Part shown: positions 34,301 through 42,154 of the stretch, in pieces
Layout: every line of letters begins with the position of its first letter
How positions within the stretch are numbered: the stretch's first letter is position 1
Source: an uncultured Clostridia bacterium
GTDB taxonomy: Bacteria; Bacillota; Clostridia; Christensenellales; Borkfalkiaceae
Length of the DNA: 64,000 nucleotides
Assembly (NCBI GenBank): GCA_934278995.1
Contig: CAKQWM010000004.1
Span: 124,001 to 188,000, forward strand
Direction of reading: 5' to 3'
Notes under the pieces: model-generated
Database searches by the model: none
What the model was told of the DNA's origin: nothing
Seen by the model: only the letters and a program-made list of their open reading frames with translations
Program-made: the position numbers and the translations under genes

Positions 34301-34831
34301 CTTCGACTTAAAAAATAAAGCGAGAGTCAAAACGATTACGAGCGAAAACGCTACGTAACAACCGACTTTGCTTATTACGGAGCCTAACGGGCAAATTAAA
34401 AGAAGCGACGCGGCGCCCGTAACGGTGGACGAAGAAAAATCTTTTTTACCGCCGCCGTAAGCCGCCGAAAAATTATCGCCGAAACTCAGCCCGACGTCGT
34501 AAAAAAGAGCGGTCTGTACTATTGCCGCTATTGCGAAAGCAAATAAAAAAACGAGCGATAACGTACGTTTTGTTTTTCCCGACAGCAAAGAACGATCAAG
34601 CAATAACCGCAACCCTGAAAGGCAGAAAGCGAATATCACGGCGAAAGAAAAATAGCCGAAAAGCCCGAGGAAAAACCCGCGGACGTAACTACCGACCGTG
34701 TAAAATATAACGTCGCCCGTAATAAGGCACAGCAAAGACAGGACCGAGAAAAGTAAAATCCCCATTCCGAATATTTCTTTTGCGAATCCGCTTGCTCTGT
34801 CACCTTGTTTACTTTTAACGCCTTTGCTCAA
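31397..34831 (-). CDS. ftsK: DNA translocase FtsK/SpoIIIE with very long linker
   Basis: This 1144-residue translocase moves chromosomal DNA through the septum. Four N-terminal membrane helices (about 20-175) are followed by a low-complexity linker (about 190-650) rich in Asn, Arg, Gly, Asp, Tyr and Glu. The RecA-like motor comes next: GATGTGKSVFLNAML near 796, VIVDPKQLEFVGFEGIPHL, LIDEFADLMM and LARAAGISLVFATQRPTTDV. The C-terminal winged-helix gamma domain (near 1070-1140, KLGIGYNKAARIIDWMESQG) reads KOPS/SRS polarity sites. The start is TTG, with AGAGGCG upstream. The linker is several times longer than in typical Bacillota SpoIIIE (about 790 residues). Confidence 0.93.
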   Translation of the reverse strand: MSKGVKSKQGDRASGFAKEIFGMGILLFSVLSLLCLITGDVIFYTVGSYVRGFFLGLFGYFSFAVIFAFCLSGLRLLLDRSLLSGKTKRTLSLVFLFAFAIAAIVQTALFYDVGLSFGDNFSAAYGGGKKDFSSSTVTGAASLLLICPLGSVISKVGCYVAFSLVIVLTLALFFKSKLKQVSFGRTRVSARDKKQKNVLSATQKKHKKDKADNDETDGDSQIKKDEEFTETIPVRRPEYMGGGDFYLKSRRDYNKTSRQIDVFGGDFGFRNSKNKSDLTSQTYGEQYKKGLGRESNYRQDLSPEANYIMTPPPLNPESIGQPPIKADNPSNRFTGRRGTAPEYDDNAIDGSVYNVNGRTEQRSARGRDNFGNFGRDRYDSANVRGGLFDGAYHTENGANERTFKPKQDGYQRDIEQRLNVERGKNNPDNTDGLTRAVNEMMTNASEEPSLPNMSKTYNPATKANGYDSIGNENNTHFQKNMRDAPESSGYDTADDGGLNRTNVPDMTGKENGEDYTEEYRGRNLSDIKREDSYETTKSRQPFDRKPRSGGVENPTRVGVEEGNRAETYRTENPMRQASSEHAGSEHRFDNGRPDTHTPPDKSDTKFTSVTESQLSDMPEEPDPNDGYMSIEDMPRNYRYVRPTADLLNMIDIDEAKVLAERQRLMELAKLVETNFYKRGVTVTLENIVYGMSITRFEYSIPTETSVKSITQNQGDIAVWLHAKGEIRIIAPIPGTSLIGIEVPNLVRSPVGLRELISSSQFRKLKKDGIYIPAGKNVMAEPVFLNLTDMPHLLIAGATGTGKSVFLNAMLVSLLYTYSPEDLRIVIVDPKQLEFVGFEGIPHLMFNKIITQAEEAAALLNYLVKEMECRYALFAKARVKKISAYNESIDRRTTKKLPYIIVLIDEFADLMMKNPVAKKDMDTSITRLAQLARAAGISLVFATQRPTTDVIDGTIKNNFPARICFKTADYTNSQVVLGENGAEKLLGKGDLLYKVNGPMERAQGALVKDEEIERIVDFVNENNKCYYDKKLLEYIAKMAKTYGQAQSAEKEGQMSMDLDEGSSPADMPPDYHRAVRLVIVQQTTSKSMLQTKLGIGYNKAARIIDWMESQGFISYPMDNKQREIRIDREGYEQAFGEPFDEDFRK

Positions 34832-35077
34832 TTTAAACGCCTCTACTCTGTTATTTATAACTAAAGTTATAAAAAGTATATCATACTTTTAAGAAAAACT
34901 AAAGTGTTTTTACCGAAATTTTACATAGAAGAAGCATTTTTTATTTTTTAACTTTTTTAGCTTACGAAGCGTTTTCGTAAAGCCTTTTTTTACCGTTTGT
35001 TTTCGCCTGTATTTTGCGAAAAGTTTTGTGGCGGAAGTTAACGGCGATTTTTTTGTTTTTCATAACTTTTTCAGCAC

Positions 35078-35111
35078 GAAAAACGCGGACTTCTTTAAAA
35101 AAAGTCCGCGT
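35078..35111 (-). terminator. acpP terminator using repeat copy 12
   Basis: ACGCGGACTT and AAGTCCGCGT form a perfect ten-base stem; TTTT follows on the minus strand. One arm is the right half of the repeat. Confidence 0.8.
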
Positions 35112-35123
35112 ATAAGCCGATTA
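35100..35123 (-). repeat. TATA-centred dispersed repeat, copy 12
   Basis: Class 2-like copy: TTAATCGGCT, TATA, CGCGGAC, TTTTT. It overlaps the acpP terminator. Confidence 0.7.
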
Positions 35124-35133
35124 ACGGCAGTTT

Positions 35134-35358
35134 TTAAGTTTTATCTATAAGGTTTACGATATCGCCTACGGTAACGATTTTTTGAAGATCGTCTTCTTCG
35201 ACCGTAACGCCGAACTCGTCTTCTATCGTCATAACCAATTCGACTATGTCCAAAGAGTCGGCGCCGAGGTCGGCGATAACTTTACTGTTTTCGGTAATCG
35301 TGTTTTCGTCTATACCGAGATGTTCCGCAATTATTTGTTTAACTTTATCGAAAGTCAT
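35134..35358 (-). CDS. acpP: Acyl carrier protein
   Basis: This is a 74-residue ACP. DLGADSLDIVELVM carries the Ser that receives 4'-phosphopantetheine, and the four-helix acidic pattern is complete (EHLGIDENTI, EFGVTVEEDDLQ). The start at 35358 has a perfect AGGAGG; an upstream in-frame Met at 35412 overlaps tex and lacks a site. It stands alone, away from plsX and any fab genes. Confidence 0.95.
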   Translation of the reverse strand: MTFDKVKQIIAEHLGIDENTITENSKVIADLGADSLDIVELVMTIEDEFGVTVEEDDLQKIVTVGDIVNLIDKT

Positions 35359-35408
35359 GATAATACCTCCTGTGATACCTTTGATTTTATCAAAGTTTGT
35401 GATTTTTG

Positions 35409-37583
35409 TCAAGCGTTTTTCTTTTGCGAACGCATTGTAAGGGATATTCTGTTCTTTTTTACGTCAACGCCTAAAACGGTAACGGTAACGACCTCGCCTA
35501 CTTTCAACACGTCCGACGGATGACGGACGTAATTATCCGACATTTCAGATATATGAACGAGACCGTCCTGATGAACGCCTATATCTATAAACGCGCCGAA
35601 GTCGATAACGTTTCTTACGGTACCTTTTATCTGCATGCCGGGAACCAAATCCGAAATACTCATTATATCCGACCGAAGCATGGGTTTGGGGAGCGAATCT
35701 CTTACGTCTCTGCCGGGTTTTATAAGTTCGCTTAAAATATCGCGTAGCGTAGGAACGCCGAGTCCGCAAAGGGCGGCTGTTTTTTCTTCGCCGAACTCTT
35801 TGATTTTTTGACTGAGTTCGGTAACTTTACCCGCTTTTACGTCATCGGGGGTGTAACCGAAAACATCAAGAAGTTTAACGGTTGCCGCGTAACTTTCGGG
35901 ATGGACGCCCGTGTTATCGAGAACGTCTTTACCGTCGGGAATACGCAAAAAGCCCGCGCACTGTTCAAAAGCCTTTTCTCCGAGTTTCGGAACTTTCAAC
36001 AACTCTTTTCTCGTCGTGAACTTACCGTTTTCCTCCCTATATTTGACTATGTTTTTGACTATCGCGCTGTTAAGCCCCGAAACGTAAGATAAAAGCGACG
36101 GGCTTGCGGTGTTTAAATTAACGCCGACCTTATTTACGCAATCTTCTAAAACGCCCTTTAACACTTCGTCGAGTCTTGCCTCGGGCATATCGTGCTGATA
36201 CTGACCTACGCCGATCGATTTAGGATCGATTTTAATAAGTTCGGCAAGAGGATCCTGCAACCTTCTCGCAATGGAAACGGCAGATCTTTCCGATACGTCG
36301 TAGTCGGGAAATTCTTCCGCGCCGAGTTTGGAAGCCGAATAAACCGAAGCCCCCGCCTCGCTTACCACGATGTAACTTACTTTGTGGTCGATAAGCGGAT
36401 TTTTTATAAGTTCGGAAACAAAAATTTCCGATTCCTTAGAAGCCGTGCCGTTACCTATCGAAATAACGTCAACTTTGTATTTATTGATAAGATTTATCAG
36501 AACTTTCGTCGCTTCTTCCTGCTTTGACTGAGGAGGAGTCGGATAAACGACGGTTTTATCGAGAACTTTACCGGTTTCGTCAACCACGGCGATTTTGCAA
36601 CCCGTTCTGTAAGCGGGGTCAAAGCCCATGGTAACGACGTCTTTAACGGGCGGTTGCATCAATAAAGGTTCGAGGTTAACTTCAAACATCTTTATAGCCT
36701 GTTCGTCGGCGCCGTCTGTCAAAACGCCTCTTATTTCACGTTCTATAGAAGGATAAATAAGTCTGTCGTATCCGTCGCAAACGGCGTCTTTTACGAGGTC
36801 GGTAGTGATACTGCCTTCTTTAACGTAACCCGCCTGACAAACTCTGTAAGCAAATTCTTTATCGACCGAAACTTTTACGCGTAAAAAGCCTTCCTTTTCG
36901 CCGCGGTTAAGAGCAAGAATACGATGGCTTTTTATTTCCGAAACGGGTTCGGAATAATCCGCGTACATTTCGTAAACGGAAGCTCCTTCATCTTCTTTCT
37001 TTAATAGTTTCGAGGAGATTTCCCCGTTCCTCATAAAGATACGGCGGAGTTTTTTTCTTAATTCCGCGTCGTCGGAAACTCTTTCCGCTATAATATCCTC
37101 CGCGCCCTGAACGGCTTCTTTTTCGTCCTTTACGCCTTTTTCTTCGGAAACGTAGGGTTTTGCGAGATCGGATACGGTTCCCGTTTTAACTTCCTGCGCC
37201 AGAATAATATCGGCAAGAGGCTCCAGACCTTTGGATATGGCGACCGTAGCGCGCGTTTTCTTTTTCTGCTTGTACGGTCTGTAAATGTCTTCGACTTCGG
37301 TAAGGGTTTCGGCTTTTGAAAGGGCTTCGACTATTTCATCGGTAAGTTTACCTTGTTCTTCTATGGCGGTTTTGACGTCTTCTTTTCTCTTTTCGAGGTT
37401 TCTAAGATAATTGAGCCTGTCGTTAAATTCTCTGAGAACCTGATCGTCGATATGCCCTGTAAGTTCTTTACGGTAACGCGCGATAAAAGGAATCGTGTTG
37501 CCGTCGTCTAAAAGTTGTACGATGTTTTTTGCGTGGTCAGGGCGAAGATTAAACTCGCCCGTAATTCTTTCAAGAACGTTCAT
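35409..37583 (-). CDS. tex: Tex family RNA-binding protein
   Basis: This 724-residue protein has the Tex layout: N-terminal helical region (IPFIARYRKELTGHIDDQVL), the YqgF-like RNase H fold (VVTMGFDPAYRTGCKIAVVD), helix-hairpin-helix region (VGVNLNTASPSLLSYVSGLN), and a C-terminal S1 domain (IKGTVRNVIDFGAFIDIGVH). Tex binds nucleic acid and affects transcription and ribosome function. It lies directly upstream of acpP with no terminator seen between them. Confidence 0.93.
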   Translation of the reverse strand: MNVLERITGEFNLRPDHAKNIVQLLDDGNTIPFIARYRKELTGHIDDQVLREFNDRLNYLRNLEKRKEDVKTAIEEQGKLTDEIVEALSKAETLTEVEDIYRPYKQKKKTRATVAISKGLEPLADIILAQEVKTGTVSDLAKPYVSEEKGVKDEKEAVQGAEDIIAERVSDDAELRKKLRRIFMRNGEISSKLLKKEDEGASVYEMYADYSEPVSEIKSHRILALNRGEKEGFLRVKVSVDKEFAYRVCQAGYVKEGSITTDLVKDAVCDGYDRLIYPSIEREIRGVLTDGADEQAIKMFEVNLEPLLMQPPVKDVVTMGFDPAYRTGCKIAVVDETGKVLDKTVVYPTPPQSKQEEATKVLINLINKYKVDVISIGNGTASKESEIFVSELIKNPLIDHKVSYIVVSEAGASVYSASKLGAEEFPDYDVSERSAVSIARRLQDPLAELIKIDPKSIGVGQYQHDMPEARLDEVLKGVLEDCVNKVGVNLNTASPSLLSYVSGLNSAIVKNIVKYREENGKFTTRKELLKVPKLGEKAFEQCAGFLRIPDGKDVLDNTGVHPESYAATVKLLDVFGYTPDDVKAGKVTELSQKIKEFGEEKTAALCGLGVPTLRDILSELIKPGRDVRDSLPKPMLRSDIMSISDLVPGMQIKGTVRNVIDFGAFIDIGVHQDGLVHISEMSDNYVRHPSDVLKVGEVVTVTVLGVDVKKNRISLTMRSQKKNA

Positions 37584-37667
37584 TTTTTTCTCTCTTTGTC
37601 AGGATAATTTAAGTGCGCGCCGGATTTTCGGAGCGGATTTTGCTTGTCTTACTTATATTATAAACGG

Positions 37668-37692
37668 AAAAGTCCGCCTATAGGTCGATTAT
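37668..37692 (-). repeat. TATA-centred dispersed repeat, copy 13
   Basis: Class 2 copy: ATAATCGACC, TATA, GGCGGAC, TTTT. It lies directly after the stop of the GH13 gene. Confidence 0.75.
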
Positions 37693-37699
37693 ACGCCTT

Positions 37700-39490
37700 T
37701 TACCCTATTTGTTTCAATATGGCAACCGTACCGCGGGTAAGCGTGATTTCTTTTAAAGGGGCTTTGTCCTCTTCCAGAAGATTAACGAGCGATTCGGAAA
37801 ATTTGATCGTTACTTCGGTAAAGTGAACGGATGCGGCGACGATTATTCTCGTATCGTCGTTTACCCTCTCGTAAACTAATACGCCTTTAGTATGATACAA
37901 CAAATTAAACTCGCCGTCAATAAAAACGGGGTATTTTCTTAAAGCCGACAGTTTTTTAAAGAAACAAAGATGCTCTTTGTCCTCGTTTCCCCACGGAAAA
38001 CAACGCCTGTTATAGGGATCGAGATCGCCCGTTAAGCCTACCTCGTCGCCGTAATAAACGGAAGGGCTTCCGTAAACGGTAAACAGCAATGCGTAAGCGA
38101 CGCGGGCAAGTTTTTTGCCCTTTTTTATTTCTTCTTCGGATAAAACGACGTCTTTGAGTTTATCTTTATCGGTAACGACTTTTTTTCTTCCGAGATTGTT
38201 TATTATTCTTACCGTATCGTGCGTTGATAAAACGTTCATCAGATTATCGAGCGCGGTTTTCGGAAAATTATTCAACTGCGTTTCGATGACGTGCGTAAGA
38301 TAGTCGGTTCTGTAATTTATAAGAAAGTCGCAAATTCCGTCCTTTAATTGATAATTCATCACGGAATCGAGTTCTTTCCCCAAAAAATATTTACGTCTGA
38401 CGCCGTAAGACGTCTTATTTGTGGCGTCTTCCCACACCTCTCCTATAACCACGGCGCCGTAACTTTTTGCGACGGTTCTGATTTTTTCCACGAAATCGTC
38501 GGTAAGTTCGTCCACGACGTCGAGCCTCACTCCCTTAAAGCCCATTTCAAAGTAATGAGGCAAAACTTTATCGAGTATGAAATTCTGGAAAGATTCGGAG
38601 TTCTTTCTTATCGAGGGAAGGCTCGAAAAATTCCACCAACTCGAATATCCGTCGGGGTAATCGTAAAATTCGTACCAGTCGTAATAGGGCGATTCTTTGG
38701 AATTATACGCGCCTACAGAGTCGTAATTTAAGTATCTGTTAAAATACTTGCTGTCGGCGCCGGTGTGATTATATACGCCGTCGAAAATAAAAGAGATTCC
38801 TCTCTTTTTACCCTCGTTAAGCATATTTACAAGGTCTTTTTCGGTGCCTAAAAGAGGATCTACCTTCATATAATCCCCCGCGTCGTAACGATGGGAAGAA
38901 AAGGCTTTGACTATGGGATTAAGATACACTACCGTAACGCCCAAATCCGCCAGATAGTCTAATTTTTCGGTAATGCCCTTAAAGTCCCCGCCGAAAAACT
39001 CGTTGTTTAAAATTTGCCCGTCGCCGTTGCGGTATGTGGGGGTTTCTCCCCAGTTTCTGCACAAGATTTTGCCCTGTTCGATTTCGGCGTTTCCGCCTCT
39101 ATAAAATCTGTCGGGAAAAATCTGATATATGACCGCTCCTTTTAAAAGATCGGGCGTTTCGTAACCGTTGTCGCTTATCGTAAGTTGATAATCACGGTAG
39201 CAATTATAATTTTGCTTCGTAGCAGATAAATCGTAATCGGCGCCGAAAAGCCCGCCTTCGGTTTCAAAGTGGTAATAATACAGTCCGGTTTTACCCCTGA
39301 AAGGCACGAAAAAACTACTCTCCGACTCGTTGAAAGTCATTGAGTAACGTTCGTAACCGTCGCCGTCTTTTAATATGAGTAAATTAATCCAATTAAAATC
39401 GGATTTAACCGATATGATAACTTCTTCGTCTTCGTGTATCGCGCCCGCTTTGGATTTAAAGTCTTTTACGTCGGGATTAAATATAAACAT
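37700..39490 (-). CDS. GH13 alpha-amylase family glucanohydrolase (neopullulanase/cyclomaltodextrinase-like)
   Basis: This 596-residue protein has an N-terminal beta-sandwich (about 1-110) like the CBM34-type domain of maltogenic amylases, then the GH13 barrel: YQIFPDRFYRGG, DGVYNHTG (region I), GVRLDVVDEL (region II, nucleophile Asp), VIGEVW (region III, Glu) and LSTHDTVRI (region IV, His-Asp). A C-terminal beta domain follows. No signal peptide is present, so it acts on intracellular glycogen or maltodextrins, as the last gene of the glycogen operon. No ribosome site is obvious before the ATG. Confidence 0.88.
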   Translation of the reverse strand: MFIFNPDVKDFKSKAGAIHEDEEVIISVKSDFNWINLLILKDGDGYERYSMTFNESESSFFVPFRGKTGLYYYHFETEGGLFGADYDLSATKQNYNCYRDYQLTISDNGYETPDLLKGAVIYQIFPDRFYRGGNAEIEQGKILCRNWGETPTYRNGDGQILNNEFFGGDFKGITEKLDYLADLGVTVVYLNPIVKAFSSHRYDAGDYMKVDPLLGTEKDLVNMLNEGKKRGISFIFDGVYNHTGADSKYFNRYLNYDSVGAYNSKESPYYDWYEFYDYPDGYSSWWNFSSLPSIRKNSESFQNFILDKVLPHYFEMGFKGVRLDVVDELTDDFVEKIRTVAKSYGAVVIGEVWEDATNKTSYGVRRKYFLGKELDSVMNYQLKDGICDFLINYRTDYLTHVIETQLNNFPKTALDNLMNVLSTHDTVRIINNLGRKKVVTDKDKLKDVVLSEEEIKKGKKLARVAYALLFTVYGSPSVYYGDEVGLTGDLDPYNRRCFPWGNEDKEHLCFFKKLSALRKYPVFIDGEFNLLYHTKGVLVYERVNDDTRIIVAASVHFTEVTIKFSESLVNLLEEDKAPLKEITLTRGTVAILKQIG

Positions 39491-39537
39491 TCGTAATTTT
39501 AAAAATCGTTGGTTGTCAATTAAAGGAAGAAACGGCG

Positions 39538-39566
39538 CCTATGGGGGCGAAAAACGCCCCTATAGG
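39538..39566 (-). promoter_or_regulatory. Hairpin between glgP and GH13 gene, using repeat copy 14
   Basis: CCTATGGGGGCG and CGCCCCTATAGG pair with one mismatch around a five-base loop. There is no T run on the minus strand, so it may be a processing or stabilising hairpin. Confidence 0.55.
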
Positions 39567-39573
39567 TCGATTA
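39551..39573 (-). repeat. TATA-centred dispersed repeat, copy 14
   Basis: Class 2 copy: TTAATCGACC, TATA, GGGGCG, TTTTT. It supplies one arm of the hairpin at 39538-39566. Confidence 0.75.
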
Positions 39574-39586
39574 ACTCGCTTTTTTA

Positions 39587-42034
39587 TTATTTATCGGAAA
39601 CGGTTTTACTCGTTACCTGTTTTAAATACCATATATTTTCGGCGTATTCTTTTATAGAACGATCCGCCGAGAAGTATCCTGCCTTCGCAATGTTAACGAG
39701 TGATTTTTTATTCCACGTTTCGCGGTCGAGATAATCTTTGTCGATTCTTTCCTTCGTTTCGAGATAAGAACCGAAGTCGGCAAGACACATATACGGATCG
39801 GCAACGGGTGAGTTAGTGGTTAAATACTGCGCGAACATATCGAAGGTTACGCCCGAATAGCCTTTTCTGAGCGCCTGTATAATACGATAAATCTTCTGGT
39901 TGTTTTTATAATACGACACGGCGTCGTAGCCGTCTGCCCACATTTTTTCCACTTCTTTCGATGTCAGCCCGAAAATATAAATATTATCGTCGCCGACGAG
40001 TTGGTGCATTTCCACGTTAGCCCCGTCTTCCGTACCGATAGTCAGAGCGCCGTTTATCATAAATTTCATGTTGCCCGTACCGCTTGCTTCTTTTCCCGCG
40101 AGAGAAATCTGTTCGGACAGTTCCGTTGCGGGCATCAAAGTTTCCGCTATGGTAACGGAATAATCTTCCATGTAAACGACTTTCAGTTTTTCTCTTATCT
40201 TAGGATTCGGGTTGTTGTCGATATCGTCGGCAAGACGGCATATAAGTTTAATTATTTCCTTTGCCATGTAATATCCCGGGGCTGCTTTGGCGCCGAAAAC
40301 GAAGGTTTTGGGAATCATTTCTTTATCGGGATTTGCCTTTAATTCTTCATAAAGGTGTATGATGTACATAACGTTCAGAAGTTGGCGTTTGTACTCGTGC
40401 ATACGTTTTGCCTGTACGTCGAAAAGTGAATTCGTATCTACTATAATACCGTTTTTCTCGGCTATCATTTTGGCAAGTTGCGCTTTTTTGATACGTTTAA
40501 TCGCTTCAAGACGGCTTAAAACGGTTTTGTCGTCTTTATATTTTAAAAAGTCGTTAAGTTTTGACGCGTCGTGAACGAATCCGTCGCCGATACAATCCGT
40601 AATAAGCGCGGAAAGTTCGGGATTAGACTGACAAAGCCATCTTCTGTAAGCGATACCGTTGGTTACGTTCAGGAATTTATCGGGAGTATCTATATAAAAA
40701 TCTTTGAATATCGTTTGCTTGATGATTTCGCTGTGGAGCGCCGAAACGCCGTTTACTTTATGCGAACCCACTACGGACAAGTTAGCCATTTTGACTTTTC
40801 CGAAAGACATAACGGACATTCTTTCGATTTTAGCCCAGTCGCCGGGGTATTTATTCCAGAGATATTCGCAGTAACGGCGGTTAATCTCCTTTATAATCGA
40901 ATAAATTCTCGGTAACCTTCTTTCAACAAGATCTTCGTTCCAGGTTTCGAGAGCCTCCGGTAAAACGGTGTGGTTCGTATAAGCGATGGTTTTTGTAGTC
41001 ATCTCCCACGCTTTATCCCACGAATACCCGTGTTCGTCAACGAGAAGTCTCATAAGTTCGGGAACGGATAAAGCGGGGTGCGTATCGTTAAGGTGAATTG
41101 CGACTTTATCGGGCAAATTATCGTACGTTGCGTAACGGTAATAATGATCCGCCAGAATGTTTTGAAGCGACGCCGAAACGAGCAAATATTGCTGTTTAAG
41201 CCTTAAAGCCTTTCCCTCGAAATGGTTGTCGGAAGGATACAAAACTTTGGTGATAAGTTCGGCTTCGTTATTTTCTTTCATACAACGCATATAATCCCCT
41301 TGAGAGAAAAGATGCATATCGAAAGTTTTGGTAGAACGGGCAGCCCAAAGTCTTAAAAGCGAAACCGCTTCGCTGTCTTTACCGGAAATCATCATATCAA
41401 AAGGAACGGCTTCCACTTCTTCGTAATCGACGTGATTTATCTTAAGCCCGTTATCCGTCCATTCTTCTTCGATTCTTCCGTCGAATTTAACTCTGAACGA
41501 TTTGTCCGATCTGCGGTTAAGCCATACTTCGCCGCCCGGAAGCCAGTCATCGGGAAGTTCCATCTGCCAACCGTCAACGATTTTTTGTTTGAATAACCCG
41601 TATTCATAGCGTATGGAAAAGCCGTAAGCGGGGTAATTCTGACTTGCCAGACCGTCCATGTAACAAGCGGCAAGCCTGCCCAACCCGCCGTTTCCGAGCC
41701 CTGCGTCGGGTTCGAGTTCGTAAAGTTCGTCAAGGGTTACGTTAAAATTTTTCAAAGCCTCCGAAAGGCTTTTTCCGAGATTAAGGTTGTAAACGTTGTT
41801 TTTTAAAGATCTGCCGAGTAAAAATTCCATACAAAGATAATAAACCTTTTTGGAATGATCTTTTTTGGTTACTTCATGATATTTCTGGCGTTTTTCGAGT
41901 AATATGTCCTTAACGGTCAAAACAACCGCTTTGTATAAAGTATCCTTCGTGCATTCGTTTTCTTCGACGCCGAAAAATCTGTTGAGTTTGCCCTTGATGA
42001 GGTTGTGCATTTCGTTTGCCGTGTATTTTTCCAT
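39587..42034 (-). CDS. glgP: Glycogen phosphorylase
   Basis: This 815-residue enzyme releases glucose-1-phosphate from glycogen. YLCMEFLLGRSLKNN, PDAGLGNGGLGRLAACYMDG, HLNDTHPAL and the pyridoxal-phosphate site segment EASGTGNMKFMINGALTIGT (Lys-bearing) are all conserved. AGGAAG precedes the ATG. It is the fifth gene in glgB-glgC-glgD-glgA-glgP. Confidence 0.97.
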   Translation of the reverse strand: MEKYTANEMHNLIKGKLNRFFGVEENECTKDTLYKAVVLTVKDILLEKRQKYHEVTKKDHSKKVYYLCMEFLLGRSLKNNVYNLNLGKSLSEALKNFNVTLDELYELEPDAGLGNGGLGRLAACYMDGLASQNYPAYGFSIRYEYGLFKQKIVDGWQMELPDDWLPGGEVWLNRRSDKSFRVKFDGRIEEEWTDNGLKINHVDYEEVEAVPFDMMISGKDSEAVSLLRLWAARSTKTFDMHLFSQGDYMRCMKENNEAELITKVLYPSDNHFEGKALRLKQQYLLVSASLQNILADHYYRYATYDNLPDKVAIHLNDTHPALSVPELMRLLVDEHGYSWDKAWEMTTKTIAYTNHTVLPEALETWNEDLVERRLPRIYSIIKEINRRYCEYLWNKYPGDWAKIERMSVMSFGKVKMANLSVVGSHKVNGVSALHSEIIKQTIFKDFYIDTPDKFLNVTNGIAYRRWLCQSNPELSALITDCIGDGFVHDASKLNDFLKYKDDKTVLSRLEAIKRIKKAQLAKMIAEKNGIIVDTNSLFDVQAKRMHEYKRQLLNVMYIIHLYEELKANPDKEMIPKTFVFGAKAAPGYYMAKEIIKLICRLADDIDNNPNPKIREKLKVVYMEDYSVTIAETLMPATELSEQISLAGKEASGTGNMKFMINGALTIGTEDGANVEMHQLVGDDNIYIFGLTSKEVEKMWADGYDAVSYYKNNQKIYRIIQALRKGYSGVTFDMFAQYLTTNSPVADPYMCLADFGSYLETKERIDKDYLDRETWNKKSLVNIAKAGYFSADRSIKEYAENIWYLKQVTSKTVSDK

Positions 42035-42154
42035 AATAACTTCCTATTTTAATTTAACTTTATTTAATCGATTAGATTACGCTGATATACTCTCGATACC
42101 GTAATTCTTGTTTTTTAACGGCGTTACGAAAGTATATGGTTTATGACTTTTTGG

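Larger units (their letters stand above)
34832..35133. other. Gap between acpP and ftsK
   Basis: About 300 AT-rich bases. I see the acpP terminator and repeat copy 12 at the right end, and a short hairpin AAAAGTAT / ATACTTTT (34873-34891) containing a possible minus-strand -10 box for ftsK. No gene is visible. Confidence 0.45.

Noticed and set aside
31397..34831. TATA repeat as FtsK polarity sites
   Set aside because: The copies are evenly split between strands here, while polarity sites are strand-biased along a replichore. A whole-genome count would be needed to be sure.
34970..35000. Plus-strand hairpin with T run
   Set aside because: It resembles a terminator but no plus-strand gene lies upstream.
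35359..35412. Longer acpP start
   Set aside because: No ribosome site there and it overlaps tex; AGGAGG precedes the inner ATG.
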